From contig JAURGE010000014.1 in the NCBI GenBank assembly GCA_030833925.1, positions 1-53,036 of the forward strand: DNA of 53,036 nucleotides, written 5' to 3'. A model generated the notes under the pieces. It was not told the origin of the DNA, made no database searches, and worked only from the letters and a program-made list of their open reading frames with translations. How positions within the stretch are numbered: position 1 is the first letter of the stretch; every line of letters starts with the position of its first letter. This DNA comes from Alphaproteobacteria bacterium (GTDB lineage Bacteria; Pseudomonadota; Alphaproteobacteria; Bin95). Shown here piece by piece: positions 7,391 to 16,727 of the stretch. The position numbers and the translations under genes are program-made.

Positions 7391-8386
7391 ATGCGGGTCA
7401 TCGCACTTGAGGAACATTTCACGGCACCGCATTTGGTTGCGCGGATAGATAAGTCGTTAATTCAGGCGCGTGGTTTCCGCGCTCGCACAGTACCATCCAA
7501 TGGTCCAAGTCCAATGGACTTAGCAAAAGAGATTGGAGCAGAGCGGCTGCGCCGCATGGATGAAGCAGGCATCGATGTTCAGGTGCTCTCCAATACAGGG
7601 CCAGGACCAGATCTCGTTCCGGGACAGGATGGGGTTAAGCTTGCCCAAATGATGAATGATTACTTGGCGGAAAAAGTTGCTGAAAAGCCTGATCGCTTTC
7701 AAGGGTTTGGCGTTCTGCCGATGGCCGACCCAAAATCGTGCGCCGATGAATTTCTAAGATGTGTAAAAGAACTTGGCTTTTGTGGAGCGCTTATTAATGG
7801 AGTTACCGATGGGCGCTTTCTCGATGATCCATCCTACGACGACCTACTTTCGGCGGCAGTCGAACTAGATCTACCTATTTATGTGCACCCTCATCTGGCA
7901 CCATCACCTGTTCGTGATGCTTACTACAGCAATCTGCCGGACGGAGCTGCTCGAGTGCTTGAAACAGCAGGTTGGGGCTGGCATCAAGAGACAGCAATAC
8001 ATGTCCTTCGATTAGTGCTGGCAGGGGTACTGGATAAACACCCCAAGCTCAAATTGATCATAGGGCATATGGGCGAGATGCTTCCTATGATGCTCGCGCG
8101 TGTTGATGATGTCTTTCGACTAGATGCAGACCACCTGCAACGGCCAATAAGCAGGCAGATTCAAGATCAAGTTTGGGTTACCACCAGTGGTATTTTCACA
8201 GAACCACCATTTCTCGCCGCATTACTAACCTTTGGTATCGATAGACTGATGTTTTCCGTCGATTACCCCTATGCGCCAAACATGAAGGGGAGAAGTTTTC
8301 TGGACCGGATCACGCTTGCTCCCAGTGACATGGCAAAGCTTACCCACGGCAATGCGGACGCATTACTCAAATTAAAAGCAAGCTAG
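7391..8386 (+). CDS. Amidohydrolase-2 family protein, ACMSD/resorcylate decarboxylase-like
   Basis: A 331-residue TIM-barrel metalloenzyme. Metal-site motifs seen are EEHF at residues 7-10, YVHPH in the middle, GHMGE and the late SVDYPY. This arrangement is that of the ACMSD-like branch (gamma-resorcylate, 5-carboxyvanillate and aminocarboxymuconate decarboxylases), which remove or add CO2 on aromatic or muconate acids. GGGAGA precedes the ATG. It heads an operon with a crotonase (10-base gap) and a sulfatase, and faces the SsuD-like monooxygenase divergently across about 100 bases. Together these suggest breakdown of a modified aromatic or sulfated compound. A plain hydrolase role remains possible. 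Confidence 0.86.
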   Translation: MRVIALEEHFTAPHLVARIDKSLIQARGFRARTVPSNGPSPMDLAKEIGAERLRRMDEAGIDVQVLSNTGPGPDLVPGQDGVKLAQMMNDYLAEKVAEKPDRFQGFGVLPMADPKSCADEFLRCVKELGFCGALINGVTDGRFLDDPSYDDLLSAAVELDLPIYVHPHLAPSPVRDAYYSNLPDGAARVLETAGWGWHQETAIHVLRLVLAGVLDKHPKLKLIIGHMGEMLPMMLARVDDVFRLDADHLQRPISRQIQDQVWVTTSGIFTEPPFLAALLTFGIDRLMFSVDYPYAPNMKGRSFLDRITLAPSDMAKLTHGNADALLKLKAS

Positions 8387-8396
8387 GGAGGGTTCT

Positions 8397-9185
8397 GTGT
8401 CAGAAGATTTGTTAATCGATGTGACCGATGGCATTGGCACGATAACCTTAAACCGACCTGATAAACTAAATGCCTTCACCGAAGATATGCTTTTCGGGGT
8501 AGTTGCAGCACTGGATGAATTTGACGATCGGGATGACGTCTCCGTCGTGATCCTCGCCGGGGCTGGTCGAGCATTCTGCTCAGGCGGCGATGTAAGTCGC
8601 ATGGGTGATGCGGCAGACCGCAGACCTCATGTCACTAAGCGCCACATCTGGCGGACGATCCAAGCGGTACCAAAGCGGCTTGCGAGGTTTGAAAAGCCAG
8701 TTCTTTGCGCCGTTCAAGGACCGGCGGTTGGTGGCGGCATGGATCTAGCGCTTGCATGTGATATCAGGGTGGCGGCAACAAGCGCCAGGTTTTGTGAGTC
8801 ATATTGCCGAATTGGGTTACTGCCCGGCGGTGGTGGTGGTTACTTCCTGCCACGTATAATTGGCCGCGCGCGTTCACTTGAGATGTTTTGGACGGCAGCA
8901 TTTGTTGATGCTGAACAGGCTCTAGAAATAGGCCTGGTAAGCCACGTCTACCCAGATGAAGATCTAATGTCTGAGACAAGAAAGCTCGCCGCAAAAATTG
9001 TTGCTATGCCTCCCTATTCGGTTCGGCAGGTCAAGCGGTTAATTGACCAAAGCCTCGTCTCGGATATGACAACAGCCTTTGATCTAGTCAGTTCTCACAT
9101 CGCAGTCGCACGCGCCAGCAACGACCATGTAGAGGCAATTACCGCATTCAGAGAAAAAAGACCCGGCATTTTCACGGGCCAATAA
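8397..9185 (+). CDS. Enoyl-CoA hydratase/isomerase (crotonase) family protein
   Basis: A 262-residue crotonase with GTG start preceded by AGGGAGGG. The oxyanion-hole motifs are present: FCSGGD at residues 60-65 and GPAVGGGMDLALACD at 108-122. The two catalytic glutamates of classical enoyl-CoA hydratase (Glu144 and Glu164 in the rat enzyme) align with Asp116 and Tyr136, so simple hydration of enoyl-CoA is doubtful. Crotonases with such changes do isomerisation, decarboxylation, hydrolysis or ring cleavage of CoA thioesters. It sits between the amidohydrolase and the sulfatase in one operon and could act on a CoA-linked intermediate of that pathway (inference). Confidence 0.88.
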   Translation: MSEDLLIDVTDGIGTITLNRPDKLNAFTEDMLFGVVAALDEFDDRDDVSVVILAGAGRAFCSGGDVSRMGDAADRRPHVTKRHIWRTIQAVPKRLARFEKPVLCAVQGPAVGGGMDLALACDIRVAATSARFCESYCRIGLLPGGGGGYFLPRIIGRARSLEMFWTAAFVDAEQALEIGLVSHVYPDEDLMSETRKLAAKIVAMPPYSVRQVKRLIDQSLVSDMTTAFDLVSSHIAVARASNDHVEAITAFREKRPGIFTGQ

Positions 9186-9205
9186 GAAACTAAGGGAATA
9201 GAGTC

Positions 9206-10741
9206 ATGGGTCGAAAAATTTTGCTAGTCACTGCAGACCAACAACGTCACGACGCACTTGGATGCAATGGTGGTAAAATTGCTCGGACGCCAATAATAGA
9301 TGGTCTTGCCTCTCAAGGTATTAACTACACCCGCGCGCACAATCAGAACGTAGTTTGTATGCCGGCTCGTGCAACAATAATTTCTGGCCAACATGTCAGA
9401 ACTCACGGCGTTCGCATGAATGGGATTCCCCTTCCTGAAGACACGCCAGACATTGCGCGTCTTCTAAAAGAGCAAGCCGGATACAAAACAGCTCTTATTG
9501 GGAAAGCTCATTTTGAACCAGCCTCCGCCCCAGGAGCACCCTATTTTGAAAACTATGCTGCCTCTCAAGATATAACAGGTCCTCATCGAGGGTTTGATCG
9601 GATGGAGCTAGCCGGGCACACAGGTAGAGCTGGTAGGAGCCTATTCCATTACCCTAAGTGGTTGGAAGAAACTGCTCCGGGCGCCTCACAATCATTTCAA
9701 GAGTACGTTTCGCCTGAGAGGGAAATTAGCGGAAAACCGGGAGGTGACACGGGAGCAGTACAGGTTTGGCATAATTCAATCTCAAAGGATCTCTATCATA
9801 CAAATTGGGTGGCAGATCGCACTATTGCCTGGTTGAACAGCTTGGAGACTGACGCAGATTGGTTTTGCTGGATGAGCTTCCCAGACCCACATCACCCTTG
9901 GGACCCGCCTTCTTCAGAGCTTGGGCGTTGCAATTGGCGAGATCTTGATTTGCCAGATGCTTATCCTGGAAGCGTTGAGGCAACTATAAAGGTATTAGAG
10001 GGCAAGCCCCGTCACTGGCTTGACTGGTATCTTGGCCGCAGACAATTCGCTTATGAAGTTCCCAAGAATTTCGTGCCAGCTCAAATGACGGCTGACCAAA
10101 TTCGTGAGGTCAATGCCATGTGTCACATCGAAAATGAGCTAATTGATGATGCCTTGGGTCGTGTTCTTAGCCGGATCAACGAACGAGGGTGGGGCGAAGA
10201 TCTCGACGTCATTTACACCGCCGATCATGGCGAATTCCAGGGTGACTTCGGCATGCTATTCAAGGGACCTTACCACGTTGACGCCCTGATGCGCCTGCCC
10301 ATGATTTGGCGACCAGCTCCATCTGCTAGAATTGCCCCTGCTGTGGTGTCTCAACCGGTTGGGCATGTGGATATTGCTCGCACGATAGCCCAGGCAGTTG
10401 GAGTGAAGCCAGACCCACGGATGCAAGGTGCGCCTCTCCCAACATCTGCAAAGAACAATCGTGAAAGGGTCATAACTGAGTGGGATGGAGGCTTTGCTGG
10501 AGAGAGCATAACTCTTCGCACATTATGCAGAGACGGCTACGTACTAACTGCTTGCGAACCTGGCTCCGTGCATGATGGCAGCGAAGGTGAGCTCTATGAC
10601 CTGACAAATGACCCTAAACAATTCCAAAATCTTTGGGATGAGCCATGCCATTCTAGCCTAAAACGTGATCTCATTGCAGATCTCTATGATCACCTTCCAG
10701 AAAGCCGCAATCCGCCACTCGAACAAGTTGCCCTAGTGTAA
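9206..10741 (+). CDS. Sulfatase / phosphonate monoester hydrolase-type alkaline phosphatase superfamily enzyme
   Basis: The 511-residue protein has the type I sulfatase active site: CMPAR at residues 51-55 fits C-x-P-x-R, whose Cys is converted to formylglycine. Metal-site elements are ADQQR near the N-terminus, GKAHF, and YTADHGE late in the sequence. There is no signal peptide, so it should act in the cytoplasm, unlike most polysaccharide sulfatases; this matches the arylsulfatase/phosphonate monoester hydrolase group. It needs a formylglycine-generating enzyme or equivalent, which is not in the window. It is third in the amidohydrolase-crotonase operon, 20 bases after the crotonase, with GGGAAT before the ATG. 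A sulfate- or choline-type ester substrate is plausible. Confidence 0.9.
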   Translation: MGRKILLVTADQQRHDALGCNGGKIARTPIIDGLASQGINYTRAHNQNVVCMPARATIISGQHVRTHGVRMNGIPLPEDTPDIARLLKEQAGYKTALIGKAHFEPASAPGAPYFENYAASQDITGPHRGFDRMELAGHTGRAGRSLFHYPKWLEETAPGASQSFQEYVSPEREISGKPGGDTGAVQVWHNSISKDLYHTNWVADRTIAWLNSLETDADWFCWMSFPDPHHPWDPPSSELGRCNWRDLDLPDAYPGSVEATIKVLEGKPRHWLDWYLGRRQFAYEVPKNFVPAQMTADQIREVNAMCHIENELIDDALGRVLSRINERGWGEDLDVIYTADHGEFQGDFGMLFKGPYHVDALMRLPMIWRPAPSARIAPAVVSQPVGHVDIARTIAQAVGVKPDPRMQGAPLPTSAKNNRERVITEWDGGFAGESITLRTLCRDGYVLTACEPGSVHDGSEGELYDLTNDPKQFQNLWDEPCHSSLKRDLIADLYDHLPESRNPPLEQVALV

Positions 10742-10815
10742 CGTGTCATAACGTGAATATCTAAGTGCCGTTTCGCGTACTTCCAAGCTAGTGGATCCAA
10801 AAAGAACCCCATTTG

Positions 10816-11217
10816 ATGTCTGATCCTAGCGACCTGCCAACACTTGATGACATGCACGACACCTTGATGTTTGTCTGGCAAACATTCTTCGATCAACTTG
10901 AAGAATTGTGGCGAAGTACACCGGGCACTGACCTAAAAACATCATGGGATGGTGAACCAGTTCGCATGCGATATCGGGCCCTGCCAGATACTGGTGCAGG
11001 AGGCTTGGAATTTATTGAGCTGCAAATTGGAGATGGGAACTCTGAATTTGTCGCACGAGGTATCTTCACTACCCCCAATTCTGACGCACAGGCCAATCAG
11101 CCAATAACATCTGTTGAGTGGTCATCGACCGGCGACTATGAAGCGTTTATTGCTTGGATGGTTCCTTGGGTATCCAAGGTCATCAATGAAGGTCATGGTT
11201 GGATAGAGATTCCGTAG
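10816..11217 (+). CDS. Hypothetical protein, 133 aa
   Basis: I do not recognise a family. The small acidic protein has no signal peptide or membrane helix. It is Trp-rich for its size (FVWQTFF, EELWRST, SWDG, VEWSS, AWMVPWVSK, HGWIEIP), and ends in a helix-like stretch. The ATG follows an in-frame TTG directly; only a weak AAAGAA lies upstream. It is 75 bases downstream of the sulfatase on the same strand and convergent with the AraC-type regulator, so it may be the last gene of the sulfatase operon. Codon usage resembles its neighbours, supporting a real gene. Confidence 0.6.
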   Translation: MSDPSDLPTLDDMHDTLMFVWQTFFDQLEELWRSTPGTDLKTSWDGEPVRMRYRALPDTGAGGLEFIELQIGDGNSEFVARGIFTTPNSDAQANQPITSVEWSSTGDYEAFIAWMVPWVSKVINEGHGWIEIP

Positions 11218-11244
11218 CCGAAATTCATTGGGGCAACTCATTTC

Positions 11245-12018
11245 TCAATCTATATCAAACGGCCAGTCTTCCCGGAAACCTGTCGGTGAAGCTCCAAATT
11301 CTTTTTTGAAAGCAAACGTAAAGGCACTAGGACTCTCATATCCACATCTTCTTGCAACATCTTTAATCGGATGATTGCTACCCAAAAGTTCAAAGGCCTT
11401 GGAAAAGCGAACACGGCGGCGCCAGACCGAAAAGGTCATACCAAGATCGCTTCTGCATAGACGGGCAAGCGTCTTGGGAGAAGCGCCGGTTTGTTCTGCC
11501 AATTCTTCCAAAGACAACATTAAAGATGGATTGATGAGAAGCCGCTGGCAAACCTGTTGCAGCCGACTATCGCGTGGTAGGGGAATGTTTAGTGGCAATG
11601 CCGTGGCGGCAGCTAATTCAGTCGTTATAAGTTCTGCTATCTGCTCAGCACGTCTGTTACCGGAATAATCCATTGGCTCAAACGCAAGTGCCGTGATCAA
11701 TTCACGCAATAGAGGACTGACCATCAGAACCTTGATTTTGGTTGGAATGGTTGAAGCTATATAGAGAGTCCTCATCTCCACATCACCACAAACTTCTATG
11801 CTGTGCTCGATACCTGCTGGCATTAACAAGGCACGGTCAGGGGGCACTACCCAAGCATCCTCGGGTGTACCAATCCGCATTACACCCGAAACCGCGTAGA
11901 TGAGTTGATCTCTCAAATGTTGATGTGGTTTGATTACAAATCCATCAGCAAAACGTTTTGCCATTACGGCAAGGTTCTGAGGAAGATCTTGATAATCGCT
12001 CGGATCTATACTGCGCAT
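11245..12018 (-). CDS. AraC-family transcriptional regulator with N-terminal cupin domain
   Basis: A 257-residue regulator. The N-terminal half carries a cupin-like sensor (IKPHQHLRDQLIYAVSGVMRI and MPAGIEHSIEV). The C-terminal 100 residues hold two helix-turn-helix motifs: LSLEELAEQTGASPKTLARLCRS and IKDVARRCGYESPSAFTFAFKKEFGASP, the second being the AraC signature. It is divergent from an MFS carrier gene across about 100 bases, the same arrangement as nimR/nimT in enterobacteria, and it probably controls that carrier. The effector is unknown. The ribosome site before the ATG is poor. Confidence 0.92.
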   Translation of the reverse strand: MRSIDPSDYQDLPQNLAVMAKRFADGFVIKPHQHLRDQLIYAVSGVMRIGTPEDAWVVPPDRALLMPAGIEHSIEVCGDVEMRTLYIASTIPTKIKVLMVSPLLRELITALAFEPMDYSGNRRAEQIAELITTELAAATALPLNIPLPRDSRLQQVCQRLLINPSLMLSLEELAEQTGASPKTLARLCRSDLGMTFSVWRRRVRFSKAFELLGSNHPIKDVARRCGYESPSAFTFAFKKEFGASPTGFREDWPFDID

Positions 12019-12115
12019 ATAAAGATTTTATGTTTTTGTCCATTCCTCGACGATATATGTCCTTACATCGACAGCCGACCTGTTGCAATCTATCTAAAAT
12101 AGCTGTGAGGCTGAG

Positions 12116-13345
12116 ATGGTTACGCGCGACACTAAATACTTTTTACTTCTGAATGTAGGTCACTTCTTAGACCACTACTTCATGCTCATCTTCGCGACTG
12201 TTGCGGCTCTAGCACTCAGCGCGGGCTGGGGCATGAGCTATGCAGAATTATTGGTATACGGCACCCCAGGTTTCACAGCCTTTGCTCTCTGTTCACTGCC
12301 AATGGGCATCCTTGCCGACCGCTATGGCCGGGACCGCATGATGGTGGTTTTCTTTATTGGTATTGGCCTCTCCTCAATACTTACCAGTTTTGCTCAAACA
12401 CCACTGCAAATGGGGGCAGGATTGCTCTGCATTGGCATTTTTGGAGCAATCTATCACCCCGTTGGTCTCGCCATAGTAACAGCGCGCTGGAAAAAGACCG
12501 GCATGCGACTGGCCGTTAATGGTATCTGGGGCAATCTCGGAGTGGGCTGCGCTGCTTTGGTAACAGGCGTGATGATCGATCTGGCGGGGTGGCGGGCAGC
12601 GTTTTTCGTGCCTGGCGTAATTTCGATCCTTTTTGCGTTGCCTTACTGGGCAGTATCCCGAGATATCGAGGCAATGGCTGTAGCCCCTGCTGGTGGTGCC
12701 GCAGCAACAAAGCCAGCTTATTACGGCCCAATGTGGCGCGTGTTATTATGCGTTTACATGACTGCTGTTTTAGGAAGCATCGTGTTTCAATCAAGCACAG
12801 TTGCATTGCCAGAAATCTTTGAGGAGCGGCTTGTGGGGCTAGCCGATAGAATCGCGGCAATATTTTCCTCTTTGAAGATGGAGTCCGCATCAGTCATCGG
12901 TGGTCTAGCATTCCTGGTTTTTGCCACTGCATCTCTCGCACAACTTGTCACTGGCTATCTACTTGACCGTGCCGGCGCGCGCCCAACACTTGCTCTTGTT
13001 ACCATCGTCCAAATAATCACTTTGTTGATGATGCCGGGCTTAACTGACCTCGCCGTATTGGCAGTGGCCTTGGGAGTGATGCTGGGCGTATTTGGCCAAG
13101 TGCCAGTGAACGACTTCTTAATTGGCACCACTGCCTCACAGCAATCTCGTTCGCGCGCGTTTGGTTTTCGCTACATGGTCAGCTTTCTTGCCTTCTCGGG
13201 CGCTCTTCCATTGATAGCGATTGTTCAGTCCAATTGGGGATTTGATGGCCTGTTTTACGTCCTGATGTCATGCGCTTTGATTATACTTCTCGGAAGCAGG
13301 GTCCTTCTATCAAGCCCGTCGATGGCAGCGCAGGCCAAATCATAA
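12116..13345 (+). CDS. MFS transporter, Fsr/CynX-like
   Basis: A 409-residue integral membrane protein with about 12 helices. It has an early GHFLDHYFMLIFATV helix (as in fosmidomycin-resistance-type carriers), the MFS loop 2-3 motif GILADRYGRDRMM, and a second related loop GYLLDRAGARPT in the C-terminal half. GTGAGG lies before the ATG. Its divergent AraC regulator suggests inducible export or uptake of a small molecule. Fosmidomycin-type efflux and cyanate/nitroimidazole-type carriers are the nearest relatives by eye, and direction of transport cannot be told. Confidence 0.85.
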   Translation: MVTRDTKYFLLLNVGHFLDHYFMLIFATVAALALSAGWGMSYAELLVYGTPGFTAFALCSLPMGILADRYGRDRMMVVFFIGIGLSSILTSFAQTPLQMGAGLLCIGIFGAIYHPVGLAIVTARWKKTGMRLAVNGIWGNLGVGCAALVTGVMIDLAGWRAAFFVPGVISILFALPYWAVSRDIEAMAVAPAGGAAATKPAYYGPMWRVLLCVYMTAVLGSIVFQSSTVALPEIFEERLVGLADRIAAIFSSLKMESASVIGGLAFLVFATASLAQLVTGYLLDRAGARPTLALVTIVQIITLLMMPGLTDLAVLAVALGVMLGVFGQVPVNDFLIGTTASQQSRSRAFGFRYMVSFLAFSGALPLIAIVQSNWGFDGLFYVLMSCALIILLGSRVLLSSPSMAAQAKS

Positions 13346-13439
13346 GCCTGGCCTATAAATTAGTTTGAAGCTCGTTCCTGTTGCGTCGGAATCTGGCGAA
13401 TAAAATCCTATTCAACTTCCGCCCAGAATATGAGCCGTT

Positions 13440-14813
13440 TTAAGAGATTTTTGGCAATAACTCGTCGAGGCTCTTCTTGGCGTCGCCGTAGAACATACGT
13501 GTGTTCTCTTTATAGAAAAGTGGATTCTCGATACCAGAATACCCCGTACCTTGGCCTCGCTTGGATACAAAGACCTGCCTGGACTTCCAAACTTCGAGGA
13601 CTGGCATGCCGGCAATCGGACTATTGGGATCTTCCTGAGCAGCAGGGTTCACGATGTCATTAGAGCCGATGATTATTGTAACATCAGTTTGAGGAAAATC
13701 ATCGTTGATCTCGTCCATTTCTAAGACGATGTCGTAGGGTACTTTCGCTTCAGCCAGCAATACATTCATATGGCCCGGTAGACGACCGGCTACCGGGTGG
13801 ATGCCAAAACGAACTGTCTTACCTTTAGCCCGAAGTCTCTGAGTAAGTTCCGCAACCGCCCGCTGGGCCTGCGCAACTGCCATCCCATAACCCGGCACGA
13901 TGATCACCGTGTCTGCATCATTAAGAGCTGCGGCAACTCCATCGGCATCAATTGCGATCATCTCGCCATCAACTTCCATTGCCGGTCCGTTTACTGTGCC
14001 AAAACCACCAAGGATCACAGAGAGAAATTTCCGGTTCATTGCAACGCACATGATGTAGGAGAGAATGGCACCAGAGGAGCCAACCAATGCCCCTGTTACA
14101 ATGAGGAGGTCGTTGCCTAGCAAGAAGCCAGTAGCTGACGCTGCCCAACCAGAGTAGCTGTTCAACATCGAGACGACGACTGGCATATCCCCGCCACCAA
14201 TTGCCATTACCAGATGTGCGCCAATCACTAAGGCAAGCAAGGTCATCAGATATAACGTCCAAGAACCAGCGCCTTGAATGTAGAGAACCATCAGTACAAA
14301 GGAGACGATGACCATCACTACATTCCAAACGTGGCGGCCTGGAAGTATCAACGCCTTTCCATCGATTTTACCTGAGAGCTTTCCATAAGCGATAATTGAG
14401 CCGGTGAATGTAATCGCACCAATAAACACACCCAGGAAAATCTCGACCTCGTGAATAACTTGTTCGGCGTGAGTAGAAAATTCATGCGCCGTCATGTCTG
14501 AGTTCAGACCGATAAAGACTGCAGCCAGACCAACAAAACTATGCAGGGCGGCCACAAGCTCTGGCATACCAGTCATTTCGACCCGCCGAGCTACGATTAC
14601 GCCAATCACTGCGCCGACTGCGACGGTAATCACCAGCACCGCATCGATCGCAACACCTGGGCCAAAAATAGTGGCTAGGAAGGCTATCGCCATACCCACG
14701 ATACCAAACCAGACTGCGCGCTTTGCACTCTCCTGGTTCCTCAACCCACCTAGGGCGAGGATAAATAAAACAGTCGCAGCGATATAGGCGGCAGTTTGCA
14801 ATTCAAAAGACAT
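13440..14813 (-). CDS. pntB: NAD(P) transhydrogenase subunit beta
   Basis: The membrane-bound beta subunit of proton-translocating transhydrogenase, which moves hydride from NADH to NADP+ using the proton gradient. The start at 14813 gives 457 residues, near the family length, beginning [17 protein letters not shown]; an in-frame upstream codon would add 22 residues running into pntA. About nine membrane helices are followed by the NADP(H)-binding domain III with [16 protein letters not shown] and the late [16 protein letters not shown] loop. Its start lies 16 bases past the pntA stop in the same operon. It should supply NADPH for the many reductive enzymes here. Identification is secure. Confidence 0.96.
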   Translation of the reverse strand: MSFELQTAAYIAATVLFILALGGLRNQESAKRAVWFGIVGMAIAFLATIFGPGVAIDAVLVITVAVGAVIGVIVARRVEMTGMPELVAALHSFVGLAAVFIGLNSDMTAHEFSTHAEQVIHEVEIFLGVFIGAITFTGSIIAYGKLSGKIDGKALILPGRHVWNVVMVIVSFVLMVLYIQGAGSWTLYLMTLLALVIGAHLVMAIGGGDMPVVVSMLNSYSGWAASATGFLLGNDLLIVTGALVGSSGAILSYIMCVAMNRKFLSVILGGFGTVNGPAMEVDGEMIAIDADGVAAALNDADTVIIVPGYGMAVAQAQRAVAELTQRLRAKGKTVRFGIHPVAGRLPGHMNVLLAEAKVPYDIVLEMDEINDDFPQTDVTIIIGSNDIVNPAAQEDPNSPIAGMPVLEVWKSRQVFVSKRGQGTGYSGIENPLFYKENTRMFYGDAKKSLDELLPKIS

Positions 14814-14829
14814 TATTCGCTGCGCCCAA

Positions 14830-16398
14830 TCAGGATTTCTGGAACATTTGAAGCATACGACGAGTAACCATAAATCCACCTACGATATTAATGGTGGCGA
14901 TAAGCACCGAGACACAGGCAAGTATGGTCACAATTGGTAAATTTGCCTCAAGCTGGAGGAGAGCGCCAATGATAATAATTCCAGATATTGCATTGGTAAT
15001 GGCCATAAGAGGGGTATGCAGGGAATGCGCAACACCCCAGATGACTTGGAAACCCACAAAAACCGACAGAACAAAAACAATGAAGTGCTGCATAAAGCTA
15101 GGTGGAGCGTAAATGCCGATGATACCCATCAAAATAGCGCCAGCGACAAGAAGGAACGTCTGTTGCCGGCCAGCTTTAGCCATCGCAGCAACTTCAGCCG
15201 CCCTCTTCTCTTCTGCAGAAAGCTCTTTTGGCTTGTCCTTGTTTACTGCAGCAATTGCTTGAATTTTAGGAGGTGGAGGAGGAAAGGTAATAGCGCCATC
15301 GAAAGTTATCGTTGCCCCGCGTATCACATCATCTTCCATGTCGTGGACAATGACGCCGTCCTTATTGGGCGTAAGGTCAGAAATCATGTGGCGAATATTT
15401 GTGGAATACAGCGTAGAAGCTTGTGACGCCATCCTACTAGGAAAATCAGTGTAACCAATGATGGTAACACCATTCTCAGAGACCACTTTTTCGTCTGCAA
15501 CGGTGAGGTCGCAGTTACCACCACGTTCGGCTGCAAGGTCTACTATAACCGAGCCTGGTTTCATCGCCTCGACCATATCCTTTAGCCAAAGCTTCGGAGC
15601 GTCTCTGCCGGGAATTAACGCCGTCGAAATGACGATATCAACTTCGGGAGCCAGCTCACGAAATTTCGCTAGCTGTTTTTCACGGAATTCTGGTGAGGAT
15701 GGCGCCGCATACCCACCCGTCGCTGATGAGTCCTGACTTTGCTCAAATTCTAAGAAAACAAATTCCGCGCCCATCGATTCAATCTGTTCTGCCACTTCAG
15801 GGCGGACATCAAACGCGTAGGTAATAGCACCCAAGGAAGTTGATGTGCCAATAGCAGCCAAGCCTGCGACGCCCGCACCGATGACGAGCACCTTGGCGGG
15901 GGGCACTTTACCAGCGGCAGTCACTTGGCCTGTAAAAAAACGGCCAAAGTTGTTGCTGGCCTCGATAACCGCGCGGTAACCAGCAATGTTGGCCATTGAG
16001 GAGAGCGCATCCATCTTTTGCGCTCGACTAATGCGCGGGACCATGTCCATCGCGACAGCAGTCGCGCCCTGAATATTAACTCTATCCATCAGATCGCCGT
16101 TCTGACTGGGATAGAATAGCGAAATAAGAGTTTGGCCCTTAGAAAGAAGCCCCACCTCAGTATCTGAAGGAGGACGCACCTTGACGACGACGTCTGCATC
16201 TTTCCAAAGCTGGCCCGCATCGGCCACAACTGTGGCTCCTGCCTCTTCATAAGCTTTATCCGAAAAACCAGCCGCTATCCCTGCCCCTGCCTGAACGAAG
16301 CATCCATGACCAAGTTTCTGGAGATCTCGGGCAGAAGCCGGGGTCATGGCTACCCTATTTTCACCCTGAGATACCTCTCTCGGCACTCCAATCTTCAA
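14830..16398 (-). CDS. pntA: NAD(P) transhydrogenase subunit alpha (E. coli-type, full length)
   Basis: The 522-residue alpha subunit joins the NAD(H)-binding domain I and the membrane helices in one chain, as in E. coli, rather than the split PntAA/PntAB common in many alphaproteobacteria. Domain I starts [20 protein letters not shown] and holds the dinucleotide loop [13 protein letters not shown] near residue 172. A Pro-rich and Lys/Glu-rich linker (FPPPPPKIQ to [12 protein letters not shown]) leads to four C-terminal helices. It is followed by pntB. A 12-base palindrome just upstream of the start may be regulatory. Confidence 0.96.
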   Translation of the reverse strand: MKIGVPREVSQGENRVAMTPASARDLQKLGHGCFVQAGAGIAAGFSDKAYEEAGATVVADAGQLWKDADVVVKVRPPSDTEVGLLSKGQTLISLFYPSQNGDLMDRVNIQGATAVAMDMVPRISRAQKMDALSSMANIAGYRAVIEASNNFGRFFTGQVTAAGKVPPAKVLVIGAGVAGLAAIGTSTSLGAITYAFDVRPEVAEQIESMGAEFVFLEFEQSQDSSATGGYAAPSSPEFREKQLAKFRELAPEVDIVISTALIPGRDAPKLWLKDMVEAMKPGSVIVDLAAERGGNCDLTVADEKVVSENGVTIIGYTDFPSRMASQASTLYSTNIRHMISDLTPNKDGVIVHDMEDDVIRGATITFDGAITFPPPPPKIQAIAAVNKDKPKELSAEEKRAAEVAAMAKAGRQQTFLLVAGAILMGIIGIYAPPSFMQHFIVFVLSVFVGFQVIWGVAHSLHTPLMAITNAISGIIIIGALLQLEANLPIVTILACVSVLIATINIVGGFMVTRRMLQMFQKS

Positions 16399-16727
16399 TG
16401 ACCCACTCCTCAGTCGGCAGATCTGCCTGTATCAATATCGGCGATGCAACGATGCTCTATAAAAACGCACTACAAACACTCAACTCTAACGCAACCATTG
16501 TACCTTCCGCTAGACACCTTTCTCCTAGTCTTTTTCTCTGTTTTTTCCAAGTGCAATCCCTGAAGGTCAGCGTCAAAGATACGCAATCGATAAACTTTGC
16601 AATTTTGTGAAACCAAACTCTTGATGAGAAAATGCCATGTTTTCCTAACCCGAAGGTGGGAATGGCGACTGCTACCATTTAAATGATCTAAATTCTCAAT
16701 CGTTTTTCTAATCGCAGGAGGCAATCC
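16399..16727. other. Intergenic region between pntA and the aminotransferase gene, bidirectional promoter region
   Basis: No convincing gene is present. The region must hold the promoters of both divergent genes. It contains a perfect 12-base palindrome GGCAGATCTGCC at 16416-16427, 18 bases before the pntA start, and a perfect 10-base palindrome CATTTAAATG at 16676-16685, 42 bases before the aminotransferase start. Either could bind a dimeric regulator. No riboswitch or RNA gene was recognised. Confidence 0.5.
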
